NCBI RefSeq assembly: GCF_900108315.1
Contig: NZ_FNVB01000009.1
Location: 310,001-374,000 of the forward strand
Reading direction: 5' to 3'
DNA length: 64,000 bases
From: Saccharopolyspora kobensis
GTDB lineage: Bacteria; Actinomycetota; Actinomycetes; Mycobacteriales; Pseudonocardiaceae
Of the stretch, positions 17,778-25,986 are shown one piece after another. Below the pieces are notes generated by a model, which was not told the origin of the DNA, did no database searches, and worked only from the letters and a program-made list of their open reading frames with translations. Position numbers and translations under genes: made by a program. How positions within the stretch are numbered: position 1 is the stretch's first letter; every line of letters starts with the position of its first letter.

Positions 17778-18440
17778 GTGCGGACTGTCGCGGAATGGTT
17801 GCTCGGCAACGGGATCACCGTGCTGGGCCAGCAGATCTCGTGGGCGGAACTCGTCGGGCAGCTGTGCGCCCTGGCCGTGGTCTTCCTCGCCCAGCGCAGA
17901 ACCCTGGCGACCTGGCCGGTGCAGGTCTCGGCGACGGTGCTGCTGTTCGCCGTCTACGCCTCGGCGCACCTGGGCGGGTTGGCCGTCCGGCAGGTGATGA
18001 TCCTGCTGATCTCCGTCTACGGCTGGTGGGCCTGGAGCCGCCGCAGCGATCCCGTCTACGGCGTCGTGGTGCGCAAGGCCAGCGGCGTGGAGCGGTTGGT
18101 GCTGATCGGCGCGTTGGCCATCGGCACGTCCGCGTTCGCGCTGCTGCTGTCCGCGCTGGACGCCTCGTGGGCCCCGTGGCCGGACGCCTGGATCTTCGTC
18201 GGCACGCTGGTCGCCTTCTGGGCGCAGGGCCGCGGTCTGGTCGAGTTCTGGCTGGTGTGGCTGGCCGTGGACGCGGTCGGCGTGCCGCTGCAGATCGCCT
18301 CGGGCCTGCACTTCAGCGCGGCGATCTACGTGGTGTTCGCGGCGCTGGTGATCCACGGCTGGTGGAGCTGGAACCGCACGGCGCGCGTGCAGCGCGCCCG
18401 GAAGGCCTTAGAACCTGTCGGCGGCAGCCGTCCGCTTTAG
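17778..18440 (+). CDS. ribM: Riboflavin transporter RibM (PnuC-like fold)
   Basis: A 220-residue membrane protein with seven or so transmembrane segments and PnuC-family landmarks: QISWAELVGQLCALAVVFLA, ISVYGWWAWSRR (the WxxW-type motif), LVEFWLVWLAVDAVGVPLQI and IYVVFAALVIHGWWSWNR. PnuC-type proteins carry nicotinamide riboside, thiamine or riboflavin; the FMN riboswitch immediately upstream identifies this one as the riboflavin transporter RibM/PnuX. GTG 17778 is chosen because GGAGGAG lies just upstream. Confidence 0.9.
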   Translation: MRTVAEWLLGNGITVLGQQISWAELVGQLCALAVVFLAQRRTLATWPVQVSATVLLFAVYASAHLGGLAVRQVMILLISVYGWWAWSRRSDPVYGVVVRKASGVERLVLIGALAIGTSAFALLLSALDASWAPWPDAWIFVGTLVAFWAQGRGLVEFWLVWLAVDAVGVPLQIASGLHFSAAIYVVFAALVIHGWWSWNRTARVQRARKALEPVGGSRPL

Positions 18441-18510
18441 AAGCGGCGCTGGCCGCTTGGAGCACGGGGTTATCCCCGGGAAGCACTCGGGTTCCGCCAG
18501 CGAGCACCAG
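18413..18510 (-). repeat. Intergenic repeat sharing an 18-nt block with 47128-47153
   Basis: On the minus strand this stretch contains GGAACCCGAGTGCTTCCC, also present on the plus strand near 47130, plus a downstream CGGCTGCCGCCG block found in the same order there. It also has GCTGGTGCTCGC, shared with 42680-42700. No coding capacity is evident. Confidence 0.55.
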
Positions 18511-18545
18511 CGTGCAGCTGGGCCGTCAAGGCTTGACTCCTGATG

Positions 18546-18584
18546 TTCGGCGATGGTGTATACGCAGTGATCACAATCGCCGAA
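18546..18584 (+). promoter_or_regulatory. Inverted repeat next to the carboxypeptidase ribosome site
   Basis: TTCGGCGAT (18546-18554) and ATCGCCGAA (18576-18584) are perfect complements separated by 21 bases. The right arm touches the AGGGG ribosome-binding sequence of the gene starting at 18595. It could be a repressor operator or an RNA hairpin affecting initiation. Confidence 0.5.
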
Positions 18585-18594
18585 AGGGGTCGAA

Positions 18595-19872
18595 ATGGGG
18601 CGTCTCGCGCGAAGCGCGGTGGTTCCGCTGGCGGTCTGCGCTCTGCTGGCAGCGCCGATGGCGTCCGCGCAGGAGCGGACCGCTGCACCCACCACGGGTT
18701 TCGAGCAGAGCGACGGCAGCCGGTGGACGACACCGGAGGAGGAGGCGGAGTTCCTGCGGGCCGTCGACGAGGGCAGCAGGAACGTCTCCGTCGAGCAGAT
18801 CGGCGCGAGCACGCAGGACCGCCCGCTGCGGCTGGTCCGCATCGGCGCGCCGTCGGCCCGCACCAGCGTCCTGTTCACCTGCTCGCAGCACGGTGACGAG
18901 CCGTCCGGCCGCGAGGCCTGCCTCAGCAGCATCCGCGACCTGGGCTTCTCCGAAGACCCGGCGGTGCGCCAGTTCCTGCGCACGACGAGCGTCCTGTTCG
19001 TGCCGAACGCCAACCCGGACGGAAACGTCGCCGACACGCGCGAGAACGCCGACGGCGTGGACATCAACCGCGACCATCTTGCGCTGAAGTCGCCGGAGGC
19101 GCGGGCACTCGCGCAGGTGCTGCGCGACGAGCAGCCCGACGTCGTGCACGACCTGCACGAGTACGGCGCGAAACCGCCCTACTACGTGAAGGACTTCCTC
19201 GCGCTGTGGCCGCGCAACCTCAACACCGCCGAGGGCGTGCACGGGGAGTCGGAGCGGCTGTCCGAGGAGTACGTCCGGCCCGCGGTCGAGGACATCGGGT
19301 TCTCCACCGGTGTCTACGGGATCTGGACCGACCCGGAGACCGGTGAGCCGATCAAGCAGGTCGCCGGCGACGGGCAGGAGCGGATCCTGCGCAACACCAC
19401 CGGCGTCAAGAACGCCATCGGCCTGCTGGTGGAGACGCGCGTCGACCCGCTGACCGAGGAGGAGCAGGCGGATCCGGCGGTGAACAACCACCGCCGCGTG
19501 GACTCCCAGCTCGCCGGGATCAGCGCCACGCTGCGGATGATGTCCGAGCGCCGCGCCGAGATCGCGACCGCGACGGCGCAGGCCCGGCTGGCCGGTCTGC
19601 GCGGGGAGGGGCCGGTCTACTTCGGCGGCGCCGACAACGAACCGCCCGCGCCGGAGGAGGTCGACGAGAACCCGCCGTGCGCCTACCGCCTGACGGCCGA
19701 CCAGTTCGGCGAGGTGCGCGACGAGCTCGACCTGCACGGCGTGCGCAGCATCCCCGCCCCGGACGGCGGGCGCGTGGTGCCGATGCGCCAGGAGGCCCGC
19801 TCGCTGGTCGCCCTGCTGCTCGACTCCCGCGCCGAGTTCCGCCTCACCGACGGGCGACCGCTGTCCTGCTGA
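18595..19872 (+). CDS. Secreted M14-family zinc carboxypeptidase
   Basis: A 425-residue protein with a Sec signal peptide (residues 1-25, cleavage after MASAQ-like sequence). The M14 fold is marked by zinc ligands His99 and Glu102 in CSQHGDEPSGRE, the substrate-binding segment VDINRDH near residue 157 and the third zinc ligand region HDLHEYG near 186. ATG 18595 has AAGGGG seven bases upstream. It is probably a secreted peptidase acting on peptides or cell-wall stems; the branch (M14 with DUF2817-like divergence) leaves specificity open. A strong terminator follows. Confidence 0.88.
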   Translation: MGRLARSAVVPLAVCALLAAPMASAQERTAAPTTGFEQSDGSRWTTPEEEAEFLRAVDEGSRNVSVEQIGASTQDRPLRLVRIGAPSARTSVLFTCSQHGDEPSGREACLSSIRDLGFSEDPAVRQFLRTTSVLFVPNANPDGNVADTRENADGVDINRDHLALKSPEARALAQVLRDEQPDVVHDLHEYGAKPPYYVKDFLALWPRNLNTAEGVHGESERLSEEYVRPAVEDIGFSTGVYGIWTDPETGEPIKQVAGDGQERILRNTTGVKNAIGLLVETRVDPLTEEEQADPAVNNHRRVDSQLAGISATLRMMSERRAEIATATAQARLAGLRGEGPVYFGGADNEPPAPEEVDENPPCAYRLTADQFGEVRDELDLHGVRSIPAPDGGRVVPMRQEARSLVALLLDSRAEFRLTDGRPLSC

Positions 19873-19877
19873 GCCGT

Positions 19878-19910
19878 TGCCGTGAGCGGCGAGCACCGCC
19901 GCTCACGGCA
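19878..19910 (+). terminator. Hairpin terminator after the carboxypeptidase
   Basis: A perfect 13-bp stem TGCCGTGAGCGGC / GCCGCTCACGGCA with a 7-nt loop, starting five bases past the stop codon. Confidence 0.85.
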
Positions 19911-20029
19911 CCCGGACAGTCCGGATCATCCGGACGGCACTGTTCATCCGACGGCCATGCGCGAGCGCTCTGCCGTTAGGCCGCGCCGATGAAGATCGGT
20001 CCGACCACCACATCTCTGGAGGATCGAAA

Positions 20030-21595
20030 GTGCCCGGAAATTCCCTGTCCCGCCGGTCGGTGCTGCTCAGCGGCGCCGTGCTCGCCGCAGCCGCGCCCGC
20101 CGTCCCCGCCGCGGCTTCCGAACTCCGCGGTGTCGGCCGTCCGATGCGCCCCGGCCAGCTGTTCACGCTCGGCGTCGCATCGGGTGAGCCGCTGCCGCAC
20201 GGCGTCGTGCTGTGGACCCGGCTGGCCCGCGATCCGCTGGCCGAGAACGGCCTCGGCGGCATGCCGGACCAGGCGATCAAGGTGGACTGGGAAGTCGCGA
20301 CGGACGAGCGGTTCAAGAACGTCGTGCAGCGCGGGCAGGCCGAGGCCTCGCCGCGGTGGGCGCACAGCGTGCACGTCGAGGCCAACGGCCTGCGGCCGGG
20401 CACGGAGTACTTCTACCGGTTCCGCGCCCGGGGCGAGCTCTCGCCGGTCGGCCGCACCCGCACCGCGCCGGCGCCCGGCACGCTCGGCGCGCTGACCATG
20501 TGCTTCGCCTCCTGCGCGCACTACGGCGAGGGCTTCTTCACCGCCTACCGGCGGATGGCCGAGGACGAGCCGGGCCTGATCCTGCACCTGGGCGACTACC
20601 AGTACGAGTACGCCGACAACCCGTCCAAGAACGTGCGCAAGGTGGAGGGCCCCGAGACCGTCACGCTGGCCAACTACCGGCAGCGGCACGCCCAGTACAA
20701 GACCGACCCGGACCTGCAGCTGGCGCACGCCACCGCGCCGTGGCTGGTCGTCTTCGACGACCACGAGATCGAGAACAACTGGGCCGCCGAGGTCCCGGAG
20801 GACAAGTCCGAGACGCCGGGGCAGGCGTTCCTCGAGCGCCGTCGCGCCGCGTTCCAGGCCTACTACGAGAACATGCCGCTGCGGTGGGAGTCGATGCCGC
20901 AGGGCAACGGCATCAGGCTCTACCGGCGCCGCCAGTGGGGCTCGCTGGCGAACTTCCACATGCTCGACACCCGCCAGTACCGCGACGACCAGGCCTACGG
21001 CGACGGCAACAAGCCCGACGGCCCGGACCTGAAGGTCCCGGAGCGCACCATCACCGGCAAGGACCAGGAGGTGTGGTTGCTGGACGGGCTGCGCCAGTCG
21101 CGGGCCCGGTGGGACGTGCTCGGCCAGCAGGTCTGGTTCGCCCAGATGGACCACGACCCGGGCCCGGCGAAGATCCTGCCGATGGACGCCTGGGACGGCT
21201 ACCAGGCCTCGCGCCAGCGGATCAAGGCCGGTTTCAGCACCACCCGCAACGTCGTGGTGCTCACCGGTGACGTGCACTCGCACTGGGCGGCCGACCTCAA
21301 GGACGACTTCGACGACTCCCGCTCGCGCACCGTCGCCGTGGAGCTGACCACCACCTCGGTCACCTCCGGCCGCGACGGCGCGGACACCAACGAGGGCGGC
21401 GACAAGCTCAAGGCCGCCAACGAGCACGTGCACTTCTACAGCGCTCGCCGCGGCTACGTGCGCACGCAGTTCACCCCGGAGCAGGTCCGCGCCGACTACC
21501 GGGTGCTGCCGTACGTCTCGAAGCCGAACGCCCCGGTGACGACGGCGGCCAGCTTCATCACCCAGGACCGCGACCCGGGCCTCCACGCGGTCTGA
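20030..21595 (+). CDS. phoD: PhoD-family alkaline phosphatase/phosphodiesterase, Tat-exported
   Basis: A 521-residue secreted metallophosphatase. The N-terminus has a twin-arginine signal (LSRRSVLLSGAVLAAAAPA). Then come the PhoD N-terminal beta domain (FTLGVASGEPLPHGVVLWTR) and the catalytic domain with metal-binding motifs FASCAHYGEGFF, ILHLGDYQYEY, VVFDDHEIENNWA and LTGDVHSHWAADL. PhoD enzymes use iron and calcium and release phosphate from diesters and monoesters outside the cell. GTG 20030 is preceded by GGAGG. It stands alone between two hairpin terminators. Confidence 0.93.
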   Translation: MPGNSLSRRSVLLSGAVLAAAAPAVPAAASELRGVGRPMRPGQLFTLGVASGEPLPHGVVLWTRLARDPLAENGLGGMPDQAIKVDWEVATDERFKNVVQRGQAEASPRWAHSVHVEANGLRPGTEYFYRFRARGELSPVGRTRTAPAPGTLGALTMCFASCAHYGEGFFTAYRRMAEDEPGLILHLGDYQYEYADNPSKNVRKVEGPETVTLANYRQRHAQYKTDPDLQLAHATAPWLVVFDDHEIENNWAAEVPEDKSETPGQAFLERRRAAFQAYYENMPLRWESMPQGNGIRLYRRRQWGSLANFHMLDTRQYRDDQAYGDGNKPDGPDLKVPERTITGKDQEVWLLDGLRQSRARWDVLGQQVWFAQMDHDPGPAKILPMDAWDGYQASRQRIKAGFSTTRNVVVLTGDVHSHWAADLKDDFDDSRSRTVAVELTTTSVTSGRDGADTNEGGDKLKAANEHVHFYSARRGYVRTQFTPEQVRADYRVLPYVSKPNAPVTTAASFITQDRDPGLHAV

Positions 21596-21639
21596 CCCGC
21601 CCGGCGATCTCCACCGAGATCGCGGACCAGGACGACGAC

Positions 21640-21667
21640 GGGGGCACCTCCGCTCGGAGATGCCCCC
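21640..21667. terminator. Bidirectional terminator between phoD and aceE
   Basis: GGGGGCA pairs with TGCCCCC enclosing CTCCG / CGGAG, with one internal mismatch. It lies between the convergent phoD (stop 21595) and aceE (stop 21675) genes and can serve both. Confidence 0.8.
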
Positions 21668-21674
21668 GCGTCGA

Positions 21675-24443
21675 TCAGGCGAGCCCGGCGTCCGAGGTCT
21701 GCGGTCCCGCGGCCTGGACGTCGTCCAGGCGGTAGCGGCGGGTGGCCTCGACGACCTTGGACTTGTCCACCTGGCCGGAGCGCGCCAGCGCGGCCAGCGT
21801 CGCGACGACGGTGGACTCCGCGTCGACCAGGAACACCCGCCGCGCGGCCGGTCGGGTGTCGGAGAAGCCGAACCCGTCCGCGCCGAGGCTGACCATCTCG
21901 CCCGGCACCCACGGCCGGATCAGGTCCGGCACCGCGCGCATCCAGTCGCTGACCGCCACGACCGGCCCTTCGGCGTTCGCCAGCACCCGCGTCACGTGCG
22001 GCACCTGCGGATCCGCCTCCGGGTGCAGCAGGTTGTGCCGGTCGGCGGCCTCGGCCTCGCGCCGCAGCTGCGACCAGGAGGTCGCCGACCACACGTCGGC
22101 CTGCACGCCCCACTCCTCGGCGAGCAGCTGCTGGGCCTTCAGCGCCAGCGGCATGCTCACGCCCGAGGCGAGGATCTGCGCCTTCGGCCCGGATCCGCCC
22201 GGCGCCGCCTGGTAGCGGTACAGGCCGCGCAGCAGCGCGTCGACGTCGAGGTCGGCCGGCTCGGCGGGCTGCTGGTAGGGCTCGTTGTAGACGGTCAGGT
22301 AGTAGAAGACGTTCTCGGCGTCCTCGCCGTACATCCGGCGCAGACCGTCCTTGACGATGTGCGCCACCTCGAACGCCCACGACGGGTCGTAGGCCACCAC
22401 CGCCGGGTTCGTCGCCGCGATCAGCTGGGAGTGCCCGTCGGCGTGCTGCAGGCCCTCACCGGTCAGCGTGGTGCGCCCGGCCGTCGCCCCGAGCACGAAC
22501 CCGCGCGCCATCTGGTCGGCGGCGGCCCAGAAGCTGTCGCCGGTGCGCTGGAAGCCGAACATCGAGTAGAAGATGTAGATCGGGATCATCGGCTCGCCGT
22601 GCGTGGCGTAGCTGGTGCCCGCCGCGGTGAACGACGCGGTCGACCCGGCCTCGTTGATGCCCTCGTGCAGGATCTGCCCCTGGTCGCTCTCCCGGTAGGC
22701 CAGCATCAGCTGGTAGTCCACCGGCGTGTAGAGCTGGCCGAGCGGGTTGTAGATCTTCTGGGACGGGAACATCGAGTCCATGCCGAAGGTCCGCGCCTCG
22801 TCCGGGATGATCGGCACGATCCGCGGCCCGATCTCGGGATCCTTGGCGAGGTCCTTGAGCAGCCGGACGAACGCCATCGTGGTGGCGACCTCCTGCTTGC
22901 CGGAGCCCCGCTTGACCACCTCGTAGACCTTGTCGCCGGGCAGCACCAGCGGCTTGGCCTTGGCCCGCCGCTCCGGCAGGTAGCCGCCCAGCTTCCGGCG
23001 CCGGTCCTGCAGGTACTGGAGTTCAGGTGCCTCCTGGCCGGGGTGGTAGTACGGCGGCAGGTACGGGTCGAGCTGGTCGTCGGAGATCGGGATCCGCAGG
23101 CTGTCCCGGAACTGCTTCAGGTCGTCCAGGGTCAGCTTCTTCATCTGGTGGGTGGCGTTGCGGCCCTCGAAGTGCGGGCCGAGGCCGTAGCCCTTGATCG
23201 TCTTGGCCAGGATCACGGTCGGCTGGCCGTGGTGCTCGGTCGCCGCCTTGTACGCCGCGTAGATCTTGCGGTAGTCGTGCCCGCCGCGGCGCAGGCCCCA
23301 GATCTCGTCGTCGGAGAGGTGCTTGACCATCTCCTTGGTGCGCGGATCGCGGCCGAAGAAGTGCTCCCGGACGAACGCGCCGTCGTTGGCCTTGTAGGTC
23401 TGGTAGTCGCCGTCCGGGGTGGTGTTCATCAGGTTGACCAGCGCGCCGTCGCGGTCGGCGTGCAGCAGCGCGTCCCACTCGCGGCCCCAGATCACCTTGA
23501 TCACGTTCCACCCGGCGCCGCGGAAGAAGCCCTCCAGCTCCTGGATGATCTTGCCGTTGCCGCGGACCGGCCCGTCCAGCTGCTGCAGGTTGCAGTTGAT
23601 CACGAAGGTGAGGTTGTCCAGGCCGTCGTTGGCCGCGACCTGCAGCAGCCCGCGCGACTCCGGCTCGTTCATCTCACCGTCGCCGAGGAACGCCCACACC
23701 CGCTGCCGGCTGGTGTCCTTGATGCCGCGATCGTGCAGGTAGCGGTTGAACCGCGCCTGGTAGATGGCGTTCATCGGGCCCAGCCCCATGGAGACGGTGG
23801 GGAATTCCCAGAAGTCCGGCATCAGGCGCGGGTGCGGGTAGGACGGCAATCCGCCGCCCGGCCCCGCGTGCGAGTACTCCTGGCGGAAGCCGTCGAGCTG
23901 ATCGGCCGACAGCCGGCCCTCCAGGAAGGCGCGGGCGTAGATGCCGGGGGAGGCGTGGCCCTGGATGTAGAGGTGGTCGCCCCCGCCCGGGTGGTCCTTG
24001 CCCCGGAAGAACCAGTTGAACCCGACCTCGTAGAGGCTGGCCGAGGAGGCGAACGACGAGATGTGGCCGCCCACGCCGACGCCCGGGCGCTGCGCCCGGT
24101 GCACCATCACCGCCGCGTTCCACCGCATCCAGGCGCGGTAGCGGCGCTCGGTCTCCTCGTCGCCGGGGAACCAGGGCTCCTGCTCGGTGGCGATGCTGTT
24201 GACGTAGTCCGTGCTGGTCAGCGACGGGATGCCGACACCGTTCTCGCGGGCGCGCTGCAGCAACCGGAGCATCAGGTAGCGCGCGCGCTGCTGGCCGTGG
24301 CCGGACAGCACCGAGTCGAAGGACTGCAGCCACTCCTCGGTCTCCTCCGGATCGATGTCCGGCAGGTAGGAGGCGAGACCGTCGCGGATGACCCGCACCC
24401 GCTGGGTGGGGACGGCACCGGCGTCGTTGTTGAGCGGGGACAA
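21675..24443 (-). CDS. aceE: Pyruvate dehydrogenase E1 component (homodimeric)
   Basis: A 922-residue thiamine-diphosphate enzyme that decarboxylates pyruvate and acetylates the E2 lipoyl domain. Family features are RAYLMLRLL-type N-terminal helix, the ThDP motif around [14 protein letters not shown] (near residue 255), [20 protein letters not shown] and the C-terminal transketolase domain. TTG 24443 follows GAGGAG by six bases. In M. tuberculosis aceE (Rv2241) adjoins fasR on one side and DUF3052 and ahpE on the other; here the DUF3052-ahpE side is kept. An inverted repeat at 24480-24504 lies in its promoter region. Confidence 0.95.
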   Translation of the reverse strand: MSPLNNDAGAVPTQRVRVIRDGLASYLPDIDPEETEEWLQSFDSVLSGHGQQRARYLMLRLLQRARENGVGIPSLTSTDYVNSIATEQEPWFPGDEETERRYRAWMRWNAAVMVHRAQRPGVGVGGHISSFASSASLYEVGFNWFFRGKDHPGGGDHLYIQGHASPGIYARAFLEGRLSADQLDGFRQEYSHAGPGGGLPSYPHPRLMPDFWEFPTVSMGLGPMNAIYQARFNRYLHDRGIKDTSRQRVWAFLGDGEMNEPESRGLLQVAANDGLDNLTFVINCNLQQLDGPVRGNGKIIQELEGFFRGAGWNVIKVIWGREWDALLHADRDGALVNLMNTTPDGDYQTYKANDGAFVREHFFGRDPRTKEMVKHLSDDEIWGLRRGGHDYRKIYAAYKAATEHHGQPTVILAKTIKGYGLGPHFEGRNATHQMKKLTLDDLKQFRDSLRIPISDDQLDPYLPPYYHPGQEAPELQYLQDRRRKLGGYLPERRAKAKPLVLPGDKVYEVVKRGSGKQEVATTMAFVRLLKDLAKDPEIGPRIVPIIPDEARTFGMDSMFPSQKIYNPLGQLYTPVDYQLMLAYRESDQGQILHEGINEAGSTASFTAAGTSYATHGEPMIPIYIFYSMFGFQRTGDSFWAAADQMARGFVLGATAGRTTLTGEGLQHADGHSQLIAATNPAVVAYDPSWAFEVAHIVKDGLRRMYGEDAENVFYYLTVYNEPYQQPAEPADLDVDALLRGLYRYQAAPGGSGPKAQILASGVSMPLALKAQQLLAEEWGVQADVWSATSWSQLRREAEAADRHNLLHPEADPQVPHVTRVLANAEGPVVAVSDWMRAVPDLIRPWVPGEMVSLGADGFGFSDTRPAARRVFLVDAESTVVATLAALARSGQVDKSKVVEATRRYRLDDVQAAGPQTSDAGLA

Positions 24444-24479
24444 GAGGAACTCCTCGACTGCTTCGGTGGCGGTGGCAGG

Positions 24480-24507
24480 GTGTTCGAACAGTGATGTCGA
24501 ACACTGT
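24480..24507 (-). promoter_or_regulatory. Palindromic element in the aceE promoter region
   Basis: GTGTTCGA (24480-24487) and TCGAACAC (24497-24504) are complementary, and an overlapping pair ACAGTG / CACTGT (24488-24493, 24502-24507) gives a second palindrome. It lies 37 bases upstream of the aceE start and is a candidate operator. A closely similar sequence occurs in the hairpin at 48115-48160. Confidence 0.5.
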
Positions 24508-24738
24508 CATCGTCCCCCATTTCGGCCACGGATGCGTGCATCGACAGCGGCCGCGCCGCGGACCAGGCTGTTGGTGCGAGGTTTCCCGGTCTACAGTCAT
24601 GGCCTGACCGCTGCTGCGGCGTGTCGTGCCGTCAGCAGTTGCGCCGAGGGCGGTCCGCAGTGTTCGCTATCGGCCATATCTGAAAGCTGTGCGGCGCCAG
24701 CGGGCGCCGCGCCGGTGCATTGGAGGAGTGAGCAAACC

Positions 24739-25173
24739 GTGGTCGCCGCGGGAGACGCCGGTAAAGGCGAAGCCGACGTCGCCGAGAGGCTCGACATCGA
24801 GCCCGAGATGGTTGTCCAGGAAATCGGCTGGGACGAGGATGTCGATGATGATGTCCGGGCCGCGATCGAGGAGCGTTGCGGGAGCGATCTGCTCGACGAA
24901 GATGCCGATGAAGTGGTCGATGTCGTGCTGCTGTGGTGGCGCGAAGACGACGGCGACCTGACGGACACTCTTCTCGACGTCATGACGCCGCTGTCCGACG
25001 AAGGGGTCATCTGGGTGCTGACCCCGAAGACCGGTCGGGACGGGTCCGTCGACCCGGCCGACATCACGGAAGCGGCATCGACGGCGAATCTGGCCCAGAC
25101 GGGCAACGTCACCGTCAGCGAGGGGTGGAAGGGCACCCGGTTGGCCCTGCGCTCGGCGAAGGCCAAGCGCTGA
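24739..25173 (+). CDS. DUF3052 family protein
   Basis: A 144-residue acidic protein of the actinobacterial DUF3052 family, with the pattern MVVQEIGWDEDVDDDVRAAI, VDVVLLWWREDDGDLTDTL and the C-terminal VTVSEGWKGTRLALR. GTG 24739 is the in-frame start below GGAGGAG (spacing about ten). It is divergent from aceE and upstream of ahpE, the same neighbourhood as Rv2239c in M. tuberculosis. Some members have been linked to cell-envelope stress; no enzymatic motif is visible and function remains open. Confidence 0.85.
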   Translation: MVAAGDAGKGEADVAERLDIEPEMVVQEIGWDEDVDDDVRAAIEERCGSDLLDEDADEVVDVVLLWWREDDGDLTDTLLDVMTPLSDEGVIWVLTPKTGRDGSVDPADITEAASTANLAQTGNVTVSEGWKGTRLALRSAKAKR

Positions 25174-25191
25174 CGGCCCAGGACGTCCAGC

Positions 25192-25226
25192 ACGTGGGCA
25201 CCGGTGGCCGCCATCGGTGCCCACGT
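25192..25226 (+). terminator. Hairpin terminator between DUF3052 and ahpE
   Basis: A perfect 12-bp stem ACGTGGGCACCG / CGGTGCCCACGT with an 11-nt loop, 18 bases past the DUF3052 stop. It separates that gene from ahpE. Confidence 0.75.
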
Positions 25227-25285
25227 TCGTCTGTTCGGTGTAGGTTCGGCGAGGACATGGTCACGTCGAACAGGAGGGTTCGCTC

Positions 25286-25750
25286 ATGACGGTCGAGGTC
25301 GGTGCGCAGGCGCCGGACTTCACGCTGCCGGACTACAACAAGGAGTCGGTCTCGCTGGCCGACTTCCGCGGCAAGAAGAACGTCCTGCTGGTCTTCTACC
25401 CCTTCGCGTTCAGCGGGATCTGCCAGGGCGAGCTCTGCCAGGTCCGGGATGACCTCAGCGAGTTCCAGAACGACGACGTCCAGGTGCTCGGCGTGTCGGT
25501 CGACTCCCCGTTCGCGCTGAAGGCGTGGGCGGACAAGGAGGGCTACACCTTCCCGCTGCTGTCGGACTTCTGGCCGCACGGCGAGGTCGCCAAGGCCTAC
25601 GGCGTGTTCAACGAGGCGGCGGGCATGGCCAACCGCGGTACGTTCCTGATCGACACCGAGGGCGTCGTCCGCTTCGCGGAGGCGAACCAGCCGGGCGAGG
25701 CCCGCGATCAGGAGGTCTGGAAGAAGGCCCTGGCGGAGCTCAAGGCCTGA
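25286..25750 (+). CDS. ahpE: AhpE-type peroxiredoxin with an extra cysteine
   Basis: A 154-residue thioredoxin-fold peroxidase that reduces hydroperoxides and peroxynitrite. The peroxidatic cysteine is Cys46 in FAFSGICQGELC. M. tuberculosis AhpE is a one-cysteine enzyme, but here a second cysteine occurs at position 51, giving CxxxxC as in PrxQ/Bcp two-cysteine peroxiredoxins. The rest (VLGVSVDSPFALKAWADKEG, FPLLSDFWPHGEVAKAYGVF, GTFLIDTEGVVRF) is AhpE-like. ATG follows GGAGG. It lies downstream of DUF3052 and upstream of tRNA-Val. Confidence 0.92.
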   Translation: MTVEVGAQAPDFTLPDYNKESVSLADFRGKKNVLLVFYPFAFSGICQGELCQVRDDLSEFQNDDVQVLGVSVDSPFALKAWADKEGYTFPLLSDFWPHGEVAKAYGVFNEAAGMANRGTFLIDTEGVVRFAEANQPGEARDQEVWKKALAELKA

Positions 25751-25855
25751 TCCGGCGAGCACCAGGTGGCCGACCGGGTGCCCGGTTCGCCCCGACCCGG
25801 AGGTAAGGTGTCGGCGGTGATCAACCGGGCCCCCGGCCCGGACGGCCACCACCCA

Positions 25856-25927
25856 GGGCGCATAGCTCAGCGGAAGAGCACTTGCCTTACAAGCAAGGGG
25901 TCGTAGGTTCGAACCCTACTGCGCCCA
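25856..25927 (+). tRNA. tRNA-Val (anticodon TAC)
   Basis: A 72-nt cloverleaf: acceptor GGGCGCA / TGCGCCC, D-arm with AGCGGAA loop, anticodon stem CTTGC / GCAAG with loop CTTACAA (anticodon TAC at 25888-25890) and T-arm GTAGG-TTCGAAC-CCTAC. CCA is not encoded; discriminator base A. An unusual lower-GC gene begins right after it. Confidence 0.97.
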
Positions 25928-25986
25928 CAATTGGCGGATTCCTGCATCCGCGCTGGATTTGATGTGACAGCTTGCCCTGCCGAGAG

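Noticed and set aside
21660-24494. Long plus-strand open frame opposite aceE
   Set aside because: Low-complexity translation without family features; aceE on the minus strand explains the region.
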